21,185 nucleotides of DNA from Folioceros fuciformis (Eukaryota; Anthocerotophyta; Anthocerotopsida; Anthocerotales). The DNA lies in NCBI GenBank assembly GCA_049999805.1, contig JBNGIO010003505.1:1-21185 (forward strand). The letters run 5' to 3'. The notes under the pieces were generated by a model that saw only the letters and a program-made list of their open reading frames with translations, was not told the origin of the DNA and did no database searches. The translations under genes and the position numbers were made by a program. The stretch's first letter is position 1; each line of letters begins with the position of its first letter. Shown piece after piece: positions 9,882 through 19,277 of the stretch.

Positions 9882-11539
9882 ATGGACTCCAGCACAGCGC
9901 TGAATGCAGAAGAGGCGAAGGTAAAACTTGGATCTTGTCTCCTGTGAGTTGGCGTGTTTCATGTTCTTGCAGGCAATAGCTCCATGCTGGCCGGGATTTG
10001 ATGCAATTTGAGGGTAACTGTGTTCTGGAAGTTCCATGAAGGCTCTCTTCCCTGGTGTGCTGGCTGACCACTGTGCTTCCCATCAGGCTAAATCGGCAGC
10101 AGTGGCAGCAGCCGTCGGTCGGGATGTCACGGTGTTTGTGAGGGAAGCTGCTGTCCCCAGCACCGAATCTGTTGGCCCTCGACCGTCTGATACAGGTGGG
10201 ATTTTTTTGTCTTCCTCTGTGCCCCCTCCCCTTTCATGTGTGGGTCTTTAGCTTTGACTATTCTCGCCCGTTTTCTAGGGTTGCAACGGGTTCAAAATTT
10301 CATGAGAGGAATGGAAGAGAGCCTGAAATCTGTGATAAACAGAAATAAAGCAACAGGATCTGAGCGGGGTAATGCTCCCAGGTCAAGGCGGGAGGATCTC
10401 CTGGCTTGCTGTCTATGCATTTGTTGCTCTCTCGTGCTAAACCCTAGAGTCGTGGGGTTAGGCTCAGGGGCGGGAGGGCCTGCCTTCAGTACCAGAATGT
10501 GGCAGGCTTCCTAATACTTGGTTGTACGTGTGGTGTGGTCAGACGATCTCCCTGACTCCTTCTACGACCTGACCCCAGGTGACCTTGCACGTCTCCAGGC
10601 TGAGAAAAAGGAAGGTATGTTATGCCGAGGGTGGATTGAATCCGATGTGGAGTTCCTTCTATTCTGTCCTTGATGTGTTGCAATTTCTGCAGAAGTCTGA
10701 GAAGGATGGTGATCATTTGAACAGACAATTTTCTCAAGACAAAGAAGCACAGGGATGCAGAAGCTGCTGCTCGCCAAGCTCGTATCGTCCAGGTGGTTTT
10801 GAGACCTCTCGTTTCTTACGGATGCTTGGTATATGCAATTTGTTTCGTTCACAATCTGATGCTAGCTTTAGATTGTGTGCAGGCTGTGATTAAAATCCAA
10901 TTTCCAGACAGTCTCATTGTGCAAGCTGAGTTCAAAGCATCTGACAAAGTGAGTGTACTTATGGACTTCCTACGCAAAGTGATTTCTCGACCTCAACTAC
11001 CCTTTTTCATATGTAAGGTCACCCGGACACTTGCCTTACTTTATGTTATGACCTCAGTTTGAAGGACTCGTTTACCGACGAGGTGCATTTCGTGGCTTGC
11101 CCGACAGATACAACACCACCTAAAATGCGTGTAAAAGATTTTCAACAAACATTATACGCAGCGGGACTTGCCCCAGGTGCACTGGTTTACTTCTCTCACG
11201 AAACTCCCAAAGGTACAACCGAGCTGCTGTTTTGGTGTGCTGTGTAAGCCGTTGATACTGTAGGTACCGTCCACTTACGTCCAACGGTCACCCATGACAT
11301 TTCAAACAGGTGCCACAAATGAGGATCATAAAGCTGCAGAAAGGGGGCCATTTGTGAAGCCAGAGATTGCCGAGTTGCGGGATCTTCACCGGTTGATAGC
11401 TAAGGAAGCGGAACTCACCCCGAGTGCCTCAGAATTAGAAGAGAAACCAGCAGACAAATCCGATTCAATTCCTCGCCAGGAGCCGATTTCGACCACGTCG
11501 AAAGGGAAATTGCCAAAGTGGTTCCGAGGATCCAAGTAG
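9882..11539 (+). CDS. PUX1: PUX1-like UBX-domain protein (CDC48/p97 adaptor), 7 exons, 250 aa
   Basis: Plant UBX-domain protein of the PUX1/ASPL type. Arabidopsis PUX1 binds the AAA ATPase CDC48 (p97) and promotes disassembly of its hexamer. Exons: 9882-9920, 10087-10195, 10543-10614, 10725-10792, 10883-11012, 11108-11212, 11310-11539. The six GT-AG introns are 166, 347, 110, 90, 95 and 97 nt. The sum is 753 nt with TAG, giving 250 aa against 251 recalled for Arabidopsis PUX1. Residues 1-40 are Ala/Ser-rich with GRDVTVFV. Residues 51-62 (DLPDSFYDLTPG) match the PUX1 'DDFYEFTPADFY' segment. A basic helix, LKTKKHRDAEAAARQARIV, spans 77-95. The UBX beta-grasp fold spans about 97-166, including AVIKIQFPDS and AGLAPGALVYFS. 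The C-terminus KLPKWFRGSK matches the family end. The loop reads YTTPPK rather than the canonical FPR, as in PUX1. No stops or frameshifts were found. It is divergent from the transporter gene and convergent with the TPR gene. Confidence 0.93.
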
Positions 11540-11668
11540 ATGGACCAGCCGTTTCACGTGAGTGATTAATTACTTCGTTTCAACATGACATGCATGCCGT
11601 CATCTTTGTCTCCAATTCTCGTACCTTCAACTGTTGAAATGGGCTTTTGTAAGTCCAAAAAGGAGTGC

Positions 11669-11674
11669 AATAAA
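11669..11674 (+). terminator. Possible polyadenylation signal AATAAA
   Basis: A canonical AATAAA lies 130 bp after the PUX1-like stop codon (11539), a suitable distance for 3'-end formation. It falls within the 161-bp gap to the stop of the convergent TPR gene, so the two transcripts probably overlap at their 3' ends. Confidence 0.5.
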
Positions 11675-11700
11675 GGACGCAACTTGAAGATGAGCACAGC

Positions 11701-12683
11701 TCATACTACCTGATGTGCCCTGGATCGCCTGAGGGACGTATCTAGCCGAGAAGCAAGCTGGTACGCAGCCAGCGCATCTGGGTATTTGCTCAAGGCAGAA
11801 AATGCTTCAGCCTGCCGAAGAAGAGCCTGCAAAACACCAAGGTGAGCTGAAGGCAAGGTCCGGACTCCCGAGCTAGCAAGGTGCGAAGGGTTGAATGTCT
11901 TACCCCAGCCCACCGAGGTGCGATTCTCGCAGCCTCCTGTGCATCCTCCAGGGCCGCAGCTGCATCCCCTCTAGCCAGGCGTGCAGCGGACCTGCCACAA
12001 GAACAAATATCATTTTGTTATCTCCCGGACGCAGGTCAAACAGTGGAGTTGAAGGAGCAAGAGCATGGCATAAGGAAGCACCTGTTGGCGTAGATAAAGT
12101 GGAGCCCGCCTGATGGCCTCATCTCGATCGCCTGAACAGGGACAGCAAGAAGGGTGAGCTGAGCCGGCAAGCAAGCTGCGGATACAGACAGGTGAACATC
12201 CACCAGGCCCACCTGCGAGTAGAGCTTCTCCGCCTGCGGAACGTCGCCATGCTCGAAGGCCTTGTTCCCCTGCTCCTTGATCCCCAGCGCGGCCAGGTTG
12301 TTCTCCGGATCCGCAGCCCCGCATTGCGCCGCCAGCAGCCGTGCCGCGTGCGCCGGCGTGCTGCAGTGGCTCACAATCAGCTCAGCAGGCAAGACCACCA
12401 GGTTGGGGCCATTGCCACATTTCCCCAGACATCCACACGACTCAATGGCCACTCCAGGCGGCGCCAGGCTCCTCATCAAGTCCAGCGTCTGTAAGCTCCC
12501 GCTCTTCCGGCACGCCCGGTTCACACACACTTGCACCTCAATCTCCTGCTGTCCCGCCCGCGCTGCTGCCAATTTCCATTTGCTGTCACGGCCACGCGTG
12601 GGCCTTCGCGTGCCTCGGCCGAAATCGGGTCGCGCAAGCAACGCCCCGCACGGAGCACCAGCCCACATCGTCTCCAGCCCCAT
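11701..12683 (-). CDS. [2Fe-2S] thioredoxin-like ferredoxin-TPR protein, probably plastid, 4 exons, 244 aa
   Basis: Exons on the minus strand: 12683-12213, 12131-12082, 11991-11904, 11826-11701. Introns are 81, 90 and 77 nt, GT-AG; the sum is 735 nt with TGA. The ATG at 12683 (A at -3, G at +4) is the first in this frame. Residues 1-45 are rich in Ala, Arg and Gly with few acids, like a plastid transit peptide. Residues 49-107 form a thioredoxin-like [2Fe-2S] ferredoxin domain: C53-x4-C58 (CVNRAC) and C83-x-C85-x3-C89 (SCGCLGKCGNGPNL), the C-x4-C...C-x3-C ligand pattern. Three TPR units follow at about 133-166 (IKEQGNKAFEHGD), 168-201 and 204-237 (SALSKYPDALAAYQLASRLD). TPRs usually bind partner proteins, so an Fe-S-linked scaffold or chaperone role is inferred. 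The last exon ends HQVV-stop, but CAG|GTAGTA there could be a donor to a further exon, so the true C-terminus may be a little longer. Confidence 0.85.
12132..12212 (-). other. In-frame 81-nt intron of the Fe-S/TPR gene
   Basis: The donor GTGGGC at 12212 and acceptor GTTCAG at 12132 interrupt the first TPR. Removal joins AEKLYSQ to AIEMRPSGG, the expected TPR helix B to next-repeat transition. The intron has 27 sense codons and no stop, so the exon looks continuous unless the TPR pattern is recognised. Confidence 0.8.
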
Positions 12684-12825
12684 GATTTTTGCCGAATGCG
12701 TGCAACAGCCTGAGGTTCCGCAGAGATGGCCCAAACGCTGATGCGATGCTGATGCTGCTACCCCCAGAGGGTGGCACGATGGACCCGCCGCAGCTCCCCG
12801 TCCACGTCGTCCTTGTGGTGAACAT
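12586..12825 (-). other. Possible uORF overlapping the Fe-S/TPR start codon
   Basis: An ATG at 12825 (minus strand) opens a 79-codon frame that runs past the main ATG (12683) in another frame and stops at 12586. If the transcript starts upstream of 12825, scanning ribosomes would meet this ATG first, which would lower translation of the main frame. Its product (MFTTRTTWTGSCGGSIV onward, Ser/Gly/Arg-rich) looks vaguely transit-peptide-like, so an alternative N-terminus is another option. The transcription start is unknown. Confidence 0.3.
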
Positions 12826-13166
12826 CGTCACCGGGTGCTGCTGGTGCCTGCTGGCGACATATCTCCACCATGGCCAAGTTGCTTCGAGGATGCCGCTCAA
12901 TGCAGCGTGCAATTCGTTGAAGATGCAGCTACTTCCCGTGGCAGAATGATCCCTCGACGCATTCCCTTTCCTCACATCGGCACCTACCCATCCGGACCTC
13001 CACCTTTCCACTGTCCCACCTTTCCGTGGATTAGTTTTAGCTACCGGGCAGTATAGGAAACAATGTAGTAAACGTACCCAGAGAGTTAAATAATACATCA
13101 TTTCTTGTTTAATTTTTCATTTTTTAATATGAAATAGCCCTACCAAAATAGGCTTTGCAGAGGTAT
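12826..13166 (-). promoter_or_regulatory. Upstream region of the Fe-S/TPR gene
   Basis: GC-rich to about 13050, then abruptly AT-rich. The GC-rich part probably holds the 5' leader and proximal promoter. Open frames on both strands (for example 12689-12949 plus) share the high GC content that suppresses stops and have no recognisable family. Confidence 0.4.
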
Positions 13167-13530
13167 TGTTGAGGGGAAGCACAACTTAAGCAAGATTATT
13201 ATTGTTGAGAAGAAGCATATCTATTTGGGATGTATCACAATGTAATTACTTCTTCTAGACCTTAACTTTTGAAGGATCACTAGGGGAGCCACATGATGAA
13301 AGAAGAGAAGAGAAAGTAAGGTCTCTCACATTCTGTGTATTGCAAGGGAGCTCAAGAGGGTATTTATACCCTCTAGAAGAGCTCCCAAGGAAGCTTCACA
13401 AGAAGCTCACATGAAACTGCGTAAAAAGCTAATCTAAACAAATGATACTTAACTAGACACTAATCTTAGACTAAACACATTAGTCTAAACACATTGGACT
13501 TTAATAACCCTACAACTTCTTCTCGGCATA
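13167..13530 (-). mobile_element. Possible solo LTR or inverted-repeat element
   Basis: TGTTGAGAAGAAG at 13203 and CTTCTTCTCGGCA ending at 13528 are inverted matches at 11 of 13 positions, bounded by TG...CA. Between them the minus strand carries TATAAATA inside the palindrome GAGGGTATAAATACCCTC (about 13355-13372), followed by a leader-like stretch. That is what a U3 TATA box and R region of an LTR would look like. A second TGTTGAG-GGAAGC copy lies just outside, at 13167. No matching target-site duplication was found beside either end (ATTAT versus TAATG), and no primer-binding site or pol is present. A MITE-like element is an alternative. Confidence 0.35.
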
Positions 13531-13557
13531 ATGTGTTAGTCAAGAGAACTTGTTATA

Positions 13558-13745
13558 TAAAAAAGGTAGCTAAAAGAAGTAGAGAAAAAAGTCAAAGGAT
13601 CAAGAATTTTGAGAAGAAAGCAAGAGGAAGAGAACAAAGGAGAGAGAAAGAGTGTGAGAGAGGAGAAGAGAAGAGAAAAAAGCGGGAAAAAAAAACCTAG
13701 AGAGAGAGAGTGAGAGGAAAAGAGATAAAAAGAAAAATTGCAAAA
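13558..13745 (+). repeat. Long polypurine (GA-rich) tract
   Basis: Almost 190 bases of mostly A and G on the plus strand, with a short GAGAGAGAGAG run near 13700. Pyrimidines are scattered and rare. Apparent open frames through it on either strand are low-complexity Lys/Arg/Glu or Ser/Leu/Phe strings and are not genes. Such tracts can adopt triplex structure. Confidence 0.8.
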
Positions 13746-13833
13746 GGCCTTGGTTAGAGCTTGAAGGGTTGGGGAAGTAATAATCAAGACTTATGTCCAT
13801 GAAAGTGGGATTGCTACATAGTGGCATAGAGGG

Positions 13834-13891
13834 TTTGTGGGTGCTGCTATGTCTAATTATCATTTGTGGGTGCTGCTATGTCAGATTATCA
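13834..13891 (+). repeat. 29-bp tandem duplication
   Basis: TTTGTGGGTGCTGCTATGTC begins at 13834 and again at 13863. The rest of the unit is TAATTATCA or AGATTATCA. Two copies only, with two differences. It is not within a recognisable gene. Confidence 0.88.
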
Positions 13892-15242
13892 CCTCTTCCG
13901 ACAAACGAGACTACCATGCAAGTCACAGCAATGTAGGCAATATCACTTACCAAGAGTAAGTCATCTTGGGAGGTCGTCATTCATGGAGTCAATTAAGCAT
14001 CGGTTTAGAATAATACGTTTTGTTGATGCTAGGACGACATTCATCACTCCTTGAGAATGAAACCTCTTGTCGAGTGAAAGTTAATGAGGGCAAGATTAAA
14101 GGCCAACAACCAATTGCAATGCCCTTGGAAATTGATTTATGATATCACGTATGGTTCCTTAAATTTGATGTTTACTATCATGTATGAAAAGAGCAACATC
14201 AATGTATTAAAAGTCCCATGTAGAATAAAGAAAAAGTTTTCATATATGCAACAAGAAATGGTGGACTAGGGCTCTCCATATATTATGTGGATTTATATGA
14301 ATTTTTTATCATGTTCTTGTAGCAATGTCGTTTCAAAAATTGGGGCTAGTAGACACAAATATTGATCGAAGTGTATTTCGAAAATATTTTTCTATTTTTT
14401 TCACACATATTCTTTGTAAACATCTTTTTCCTTGTTATTGTGTTGGGATTTTCAAATACCTTTAAAAAAAAGCCTATTTTCTTTCATTTTTCAAAAATAA
14501 AGTTCTTTATAAGTGCACGAGTAATAGGAAGGACTTTAGTGATCTTTTGGGTTTAGTTTTGCCTTTTATATTTTTCATATTTTTTGGGATTTATTTTTGT
14601 TAAGATTATTTTTATTGTTTTCAACCTTTTTGGCATAGCTTTGTAGTATAAATATGAGCTTTTGTTGACTAGTTCTCATCTTTCTTCTTATGATCTAGAC
14701 CTTAATTGAGGATTTTTGGAGCGTTTTGCATTTTTGTTTGTTTGGTTTAGGCTCGGCTATCATCGTAGATGGTGGTCACCTTATCCTAGCATGGATTGTG
14801 GATTAAGAGCATTAAGTAATTGAACCCACTTTTGTATCAAAGTATGAAAAACAAATTCAATAGAAATCAAAGAGCAAGAGTAACATGAGGACAAACAAGG
14901 GAAAGATTGATTCAAGCAACAAAATTTTGAGCCTATTCCACAAAAACTCTATACATTTGTATTCCAACTCAACTCGAGAATATTCTTTATGCATAATATG
15001 TTCAAAATTCAATAATTTTAAAACTATATATATATATTCATATTCATTCAAGTTTTTCCAAACTTTGTTATCAAAGGAGATTTTTGGCAAAGAAAAAGGA
15101 CTTTAAGTACAAAAGGAAGTTTCATAATAAACTTATTTCAACTTAGATATACTATTTGCGGGCTCATAGTAGGCAATAACAAAAAGACCACCACCTAAAA
15201 GGGTCTCCGGAGGACCCGGGATCTCTTATCCTCACAAGCCCG
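13892..15242. other. AT-rich unassigned DNA
   Basis: About 1.35 kb, very AT-rich with many T-runs. A TATAAATA-like box lies at 14648-14655, followed by a pyrimidine-rich leader-like stretch. This could be an old LTR fragment, but I find no paired repeat or polyprotein nearby. Short open frames here are low-complexity. Confidence 0.45.
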
Positions 15243-16097
15243 TTGGTCATGTCTTCTTGTTCCTCCTTCCTTTGTGGGAGTATGACGGGACTTCAGGTCA
15301 CCCTCATGGAAAAGCATTATGGGCAAGAGTTGCAGGCCCTCCTACTAGATTCCTCCAATGACAAGCAGGCCCGAGCACGCCTTCGATCTTGTTCAGGGAA
15401 GGGCGCTGGCTCTTGGCCCATCCATGCATCAAGGCTTTCTGAATCGCATCAGCTTCTTTCTCTACTGCGATGAGGTTTCGCCTTGACTTGGTCTAGCCGT
15501 TGGCCTAGTCTCTCTCTTCTTGTAGCTGTGGGGTCCTCCTCGACGACCCCAAGACCCACCTGGCGCGTTACTCGATCGGCGGGCAATGCATCGCCACCCA
15601 TAATGCAGTGAGGGACGATATGTTTTCTTTGGCCAAGGAGGCTAGTTTCTTCCCCTAGAAGGAGCGTCCATATACCTTGCTCAACGGCGGCTCCCTCATT
15701 GCAAACCTTTTCCTAACCAAGGGGGACCAGGTTTCTATAGCAGATGTGGTTGCCACAGACCCCACTCAAACAACCATCAGTAAGCATGTCATTATCAACT
15801 CCCCAAGTTGGGCAGTAGAAGGAAGCGTGACAAGGAAGACTTGCCAGTACATACCCCCTTGCTATTGAAACGCACAGGGCCATGAGTAAGAATTTTTCCA
15901 AGTTTTTGAAGACCTGCATAAAGGCCCATCATGTCAATAGAAGCGACGTAGGGCTTCCCCTATCTGGCGTGGTGGCATTTTTGTGGCAATCGGTTTCGAT
16001 TGCACTACAAAAGGCCTTCGCAAATGCAATTTTTCAAGCAATATCAAGCGCGGTGGATGCAATGACAACAGCCCCGGTGCTTGTACCTTATATCTAA
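15243..16097 (+). pseudogene. Non-LTR retroelement C-terminal part with endonuclease-like domain, decayed
   Basis: The post-RT part of a non-LTR element ORF, split over three frames. 15243-15470 reads RARLRSCSGKGAGSWPIHAS. 15526-15850 reads CSCGVLLDDPKTH, then GGQCIATHNAVRDDMFSLAK, a stop (TAG at 15656), then ERPYTL and DQVSIADVVATDPTQTT. About 15855-16097 reads PLAIETHRAMSKNFSKFLKT and later LWQSVSIALQKAFANAIF. The order 'CSGKxAGxW', C-x-C...H-x3-C/Y, 'HNAVRD', then a polar residue and D about 13 residues apart matches elements whose ORF ends in a restriction-like endonuclease (R2/NeSL-type logic). In this copy the expected Cys after H-x3 is Tyr, and the expected RAD acid reads IAN. It is inactive. 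The RT itself is not present here. Confidence 0.65.
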
Positions 16098-16727
16098 ATA
16101 TGACATCTTGGGAATGATAGGGAGTTACAAGATAGGCGAACGATAGGGCTAGGCCCTCCATTCTTGGCTTTCCCCCATTGCAGGTTGTTCCCCTTGTCAC
16201 GGGGTAGATGAAACTTCCATCTCTTTTTTCCTATGCAGTCTTCAAATTCACCACCTAAAAGGTTGTCTTGTCTAGTGCATGTGACTAATTCCAGGATAGA
16301 AATAACAAATCTTGAACATGCGTTCTTATGTATACATGTAGTTTAAGTTAAAAAATTCATATAGAAACTAGACAAAATGAATAACGCTCCCCAATATTGT
16401 AACCAGCATCTCTAAGCTCCTCGAAAGTAATGCTCGAAGGTAATGCTCCTGGGTAAAGCTATGTAAGTATAGCTGTAGTTTGACACAAGCCTTAGTTTCA
16501 CAAACAACCTCTAGTTTCTCAAACAAACCTTGGTAACTCCTAAAGAAACTCTAAACATAATTTGAAATAGTTCAGGTTTATCCACAAAAATGAGGTTTTG
16601 CTCTAATTCCAAAGGGTAAACAGTCATTCTTGCCATTGTACTTGGCTTTCACGGGTTTGTGTAGGTGGTAAAAGGAGGACAATAGGCACTCTTTAAAATG
16701 CAATCACACCATGAACAATATGACGAG
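16098..16727. other. Unassigned sequence
   Basis: AT-rich spacer with no recognisable gene. The first part may be the 3' untranslated region of the retroelement fragment. A short internal duplication, GTAATGCTC, occurs at about 16427 and 16441. Confidence 0.5.
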
Positions 16728-16853
16728 ACACGAGTGTAAGCATGCTTTGGTGCCACACTTTCGAACCAATTGGCACATGTACAAAAGGTCACACGAGTGT
16801 AAGCATGCTTTGGTGCCACACTTTCGAACCAATTGGCACAGGTACAAAACGTC
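16728..16853. repeat. Nearly perfect 63-bp tandem duplication
   Basis: ACACGAGTGTAAGCATGCTT begins at 16728 and at 16791. The two 63-bp units differ at two positions (ACATGT/ACAGGT and AAAGGT/AAACGT), so the duplication is recent. The period is a multiple of three, so open frames run through on both strands, but none looks like a known protein. Confidence 0.93.
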
Positions 16854-18220
16854 ATGTTGTGCTCAAGAGAGCGAATGGTGGTTTGTATATGTATGTTATC
16901 TTTTCACGTTTCATTTTAAGTAATTACTTTTTACTGTTATGGAAAAATATATTTTTATGATTCATTATTTATGGTTTATTTTCTACCAATATAAAAAAGT
17001 TACCTTTGTAATTTATAGTTACCTTCTTTTATTTGCAACTTCTGACTTCTTATATGCTCAGGATGGTGTAAGGTTATTTACAGGCTTCGACAGATGCATG
17101 CACATTCAGCAGGAGACGACGTGTTGCTGTCTCACTGCACCTCCGTGGCCGGTGGCCACTCTGGCACATGCGTGCGTGTGTGGTGGAGAGTGATGGGCAT
17201 CGTGTTGGTGGAGCTGGGTGTAGAGTTGCTGGGGGTGGCGCTCTGGATTGCCGATGCAGGGTGGCGGGCTTCCCGGCTTTGCAACTGCAACGAGCCATGT
17301 TTGGCCCTCCTACCTTCCCATTGCAACCTTTCGTGGGTGACCACATGACGTTGCTCGAACCATGTTACTACTGCTAGCGATCATCCCCTACTTCTGCGGC
17401 TGTTGGATATCCAGGACAATCTGGCAAGAGCAAATAGATCTGTCTGTTGACACTTGTTTCTTTTGTGTTCTTGGTGCTCACTAGTTGCTACCATTGACCC
17501 TTGGCTGTGCATGCCACAGCTTGGCACCTGTCTCCACCTTCACTAGCCTGCAAGCCCCTTTAGATGTTTCTACTTGTAGTCTAATATTGTTTGACTTATT
17601 TCATTTATGTATACATTCTAAGAACTTAAACTTCAAACGTTGAAAAATAGTAAGCAAATCAACATGCATTAAAATTGAAATTGAAGAAGATAGTCTTAAG
17701 ACAGGGAGGTCATTTTACTTCAAAGTTAATATATTAAAGTTTTTAAGGTATTGAGGATTGCATATAAGCATTCTACTAATTTGTTGAGAAGTGTGTAAAA
17801 TCTAGTGGAAGGTTTGACAATATATTGTAGATATGTTAAAGAGGCTTTTGTAAGTGGTAAGATAAGGCCACATGTGAAAAAGGTATGAGCCGTGGAGTAG
17901 TTCCTCTTCTCCCAAATGGATTTGTTGAAATTGTTCTTAGTAGGAGGTTAGTGGAAAGGAGGTCTACCTTAGATACAGCCTCAATTGTAGATCTCTACTA
18001 GATGACTGTGAGCTATGATAATTCATGCACTATAATTACTTAAGCACATAGGATTGCCAAGATAGCCATGATGATATAGAACTTGATTAGGCATTCGAGG
18101 TGCAAGATATTTAGGTGCTTTATATTATAAGGGTATGCTCAAGCAAACATCAGAAGTTGTAATACATCTTGTCACAATGATTTGTGACGAGTCTTAATTG
18201 GTTGAAAGACTAATATATGG
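16854..18220. other. Unassigned DNA with a GC-rich patch
   Basis: AT-rich except for a GC-rich patch at about 17090-17350, which carries overlapping open frames on both strands (for example 17094-17348 plus, 84 codons). None resembles a known family, and mutual overlap on both strands suggests that composition alone keeps them open. The rest, 17350-18220, has no frame above 60 codons. Confidence 0.5.
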
Positions 18221-18475
18221 GAGCGGTGTGGCCTAGGGCGGAATGGTGGAGCGGTGTGGCCTAGGGCGAAGCGGTGGGGCAGTATGGTGTGGTGCACTAC
18301 GGTGGAGCGATGTGGCCTAGGGCAGAATGGTGCACTACGGTGGAGTGGTGTAGCCTAGGGCGGAATGGTGGAGCAGTATGGTGCGGTGTACTATGATGGA
18401 AGGGTGTGGCGGTATACGCAGGAGTGTTGTAGAGCGTGTGGCCGTATACGCAGGAGTATTGTAGAGCATGGCCCA
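18221..18475. repeat. GC-rich 28-bp minisatellite followed by a 32-bp duplication
   Basis: GAGCGGTGTGGCCTAGGGCG starts at 18221 and 18249, with variants at 18305 and 18343. The basic period is 28 bp, and some units carry a 10-bp TGCACTACGG insert. It is followed by two copies of a 32-bp unit beginning GTATACGCAGGAG at 18412 and 18444. The array is strongly G-rich on the plus strand and stands out from AT-rich flanks. Confidence 0.9.
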
Positions 18476-19277
18476 AGTACGCGCTTTAAATAGGTCATGG
18501 CATACCTGTCATGAAGGTGACTGCCGATTAGGTAAGAAACCTTCAGCCAATGTTGTTTAGAATAGGATAGCAAATATATGTTTTAAATGCTAGGATAAAT
18601 AACTTAGCTTAGGTAGATATTTCGCAAACTAGCTTAGAAATAGCTAGATGTTTCTAGGCAAGTTGAGTTTGAACACATGTTGGGTATTTCCCAACTTGTT
18701 GTTGGTGTAACCCTGCTGCCCACCGTGGCAACGTGGGGAAACAACAGAACTTAGGGTACTCTAGTAAGGCATCATGGAAGGAGTAGTGTTGATGCAAGGG
18801 CGTGAAGCCAACTCAGCTGGACGTTGGATCATGAAGATGGCTGGCGTTAGGCAAAAGGGGCAGCCATGGCAGAAGTCGATAGTTGTTGAAGTTGTGCCGC
18901 GCAGCACTGTAACTAGGGGAAGGCAGCTCAAACCATGTTTTTGTGTTCTCTCGAATTGGGAGCTAGGATGAAGAACATTTTTCAGTGCCTTTGATTCCAG
19001 TGTTGCAGTTCATGGCATAACTTACTAACTCACCAAGCTGCATGTGTCGCGCAGCTCCTTTCAAACCCAGATTGCTGCAAGGTTTTGCTACAATCTCTTC
19101 GAATCAGAATCTTTCATTTTCAAGCATGGACTGTCTTCACTTGCAGCCGATTGTGCTGGAATTTGTGACCTGGAGAGTAGTGGGGAAATAGCATTAGGAT
19201 ACAGGTACAAATGCTGAATGTGCAAGCCTAGAACCCCAAGCTTCAAGTGGGTGCTGGCCAGACTCAGGACTCACTCA
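18476..19277. other. Unassigned sequence
   Basis: No recognisable gene. A plus-strand open frame at 18774-18971 (ATG, 65 codons) is the most protein-like, but I cannot assign it and it has no supporting neighbours. Confidence 0.5.

Noticed and set aside
12192-12741. Several overlapping plus-strand frames opposite the Fe-S/TPR exon
   Set aside because: High GC content suppresses stops. The minus strand carries the recognisable Cys motifs and TPRs, so these are shadows.
13494-13863. Lys/Arg/Glu-rich and Ser/Leu/Phe-rich open frames
   Set aside because: They are translations of a polypurine/polypyrimidine tract and not real proteins.
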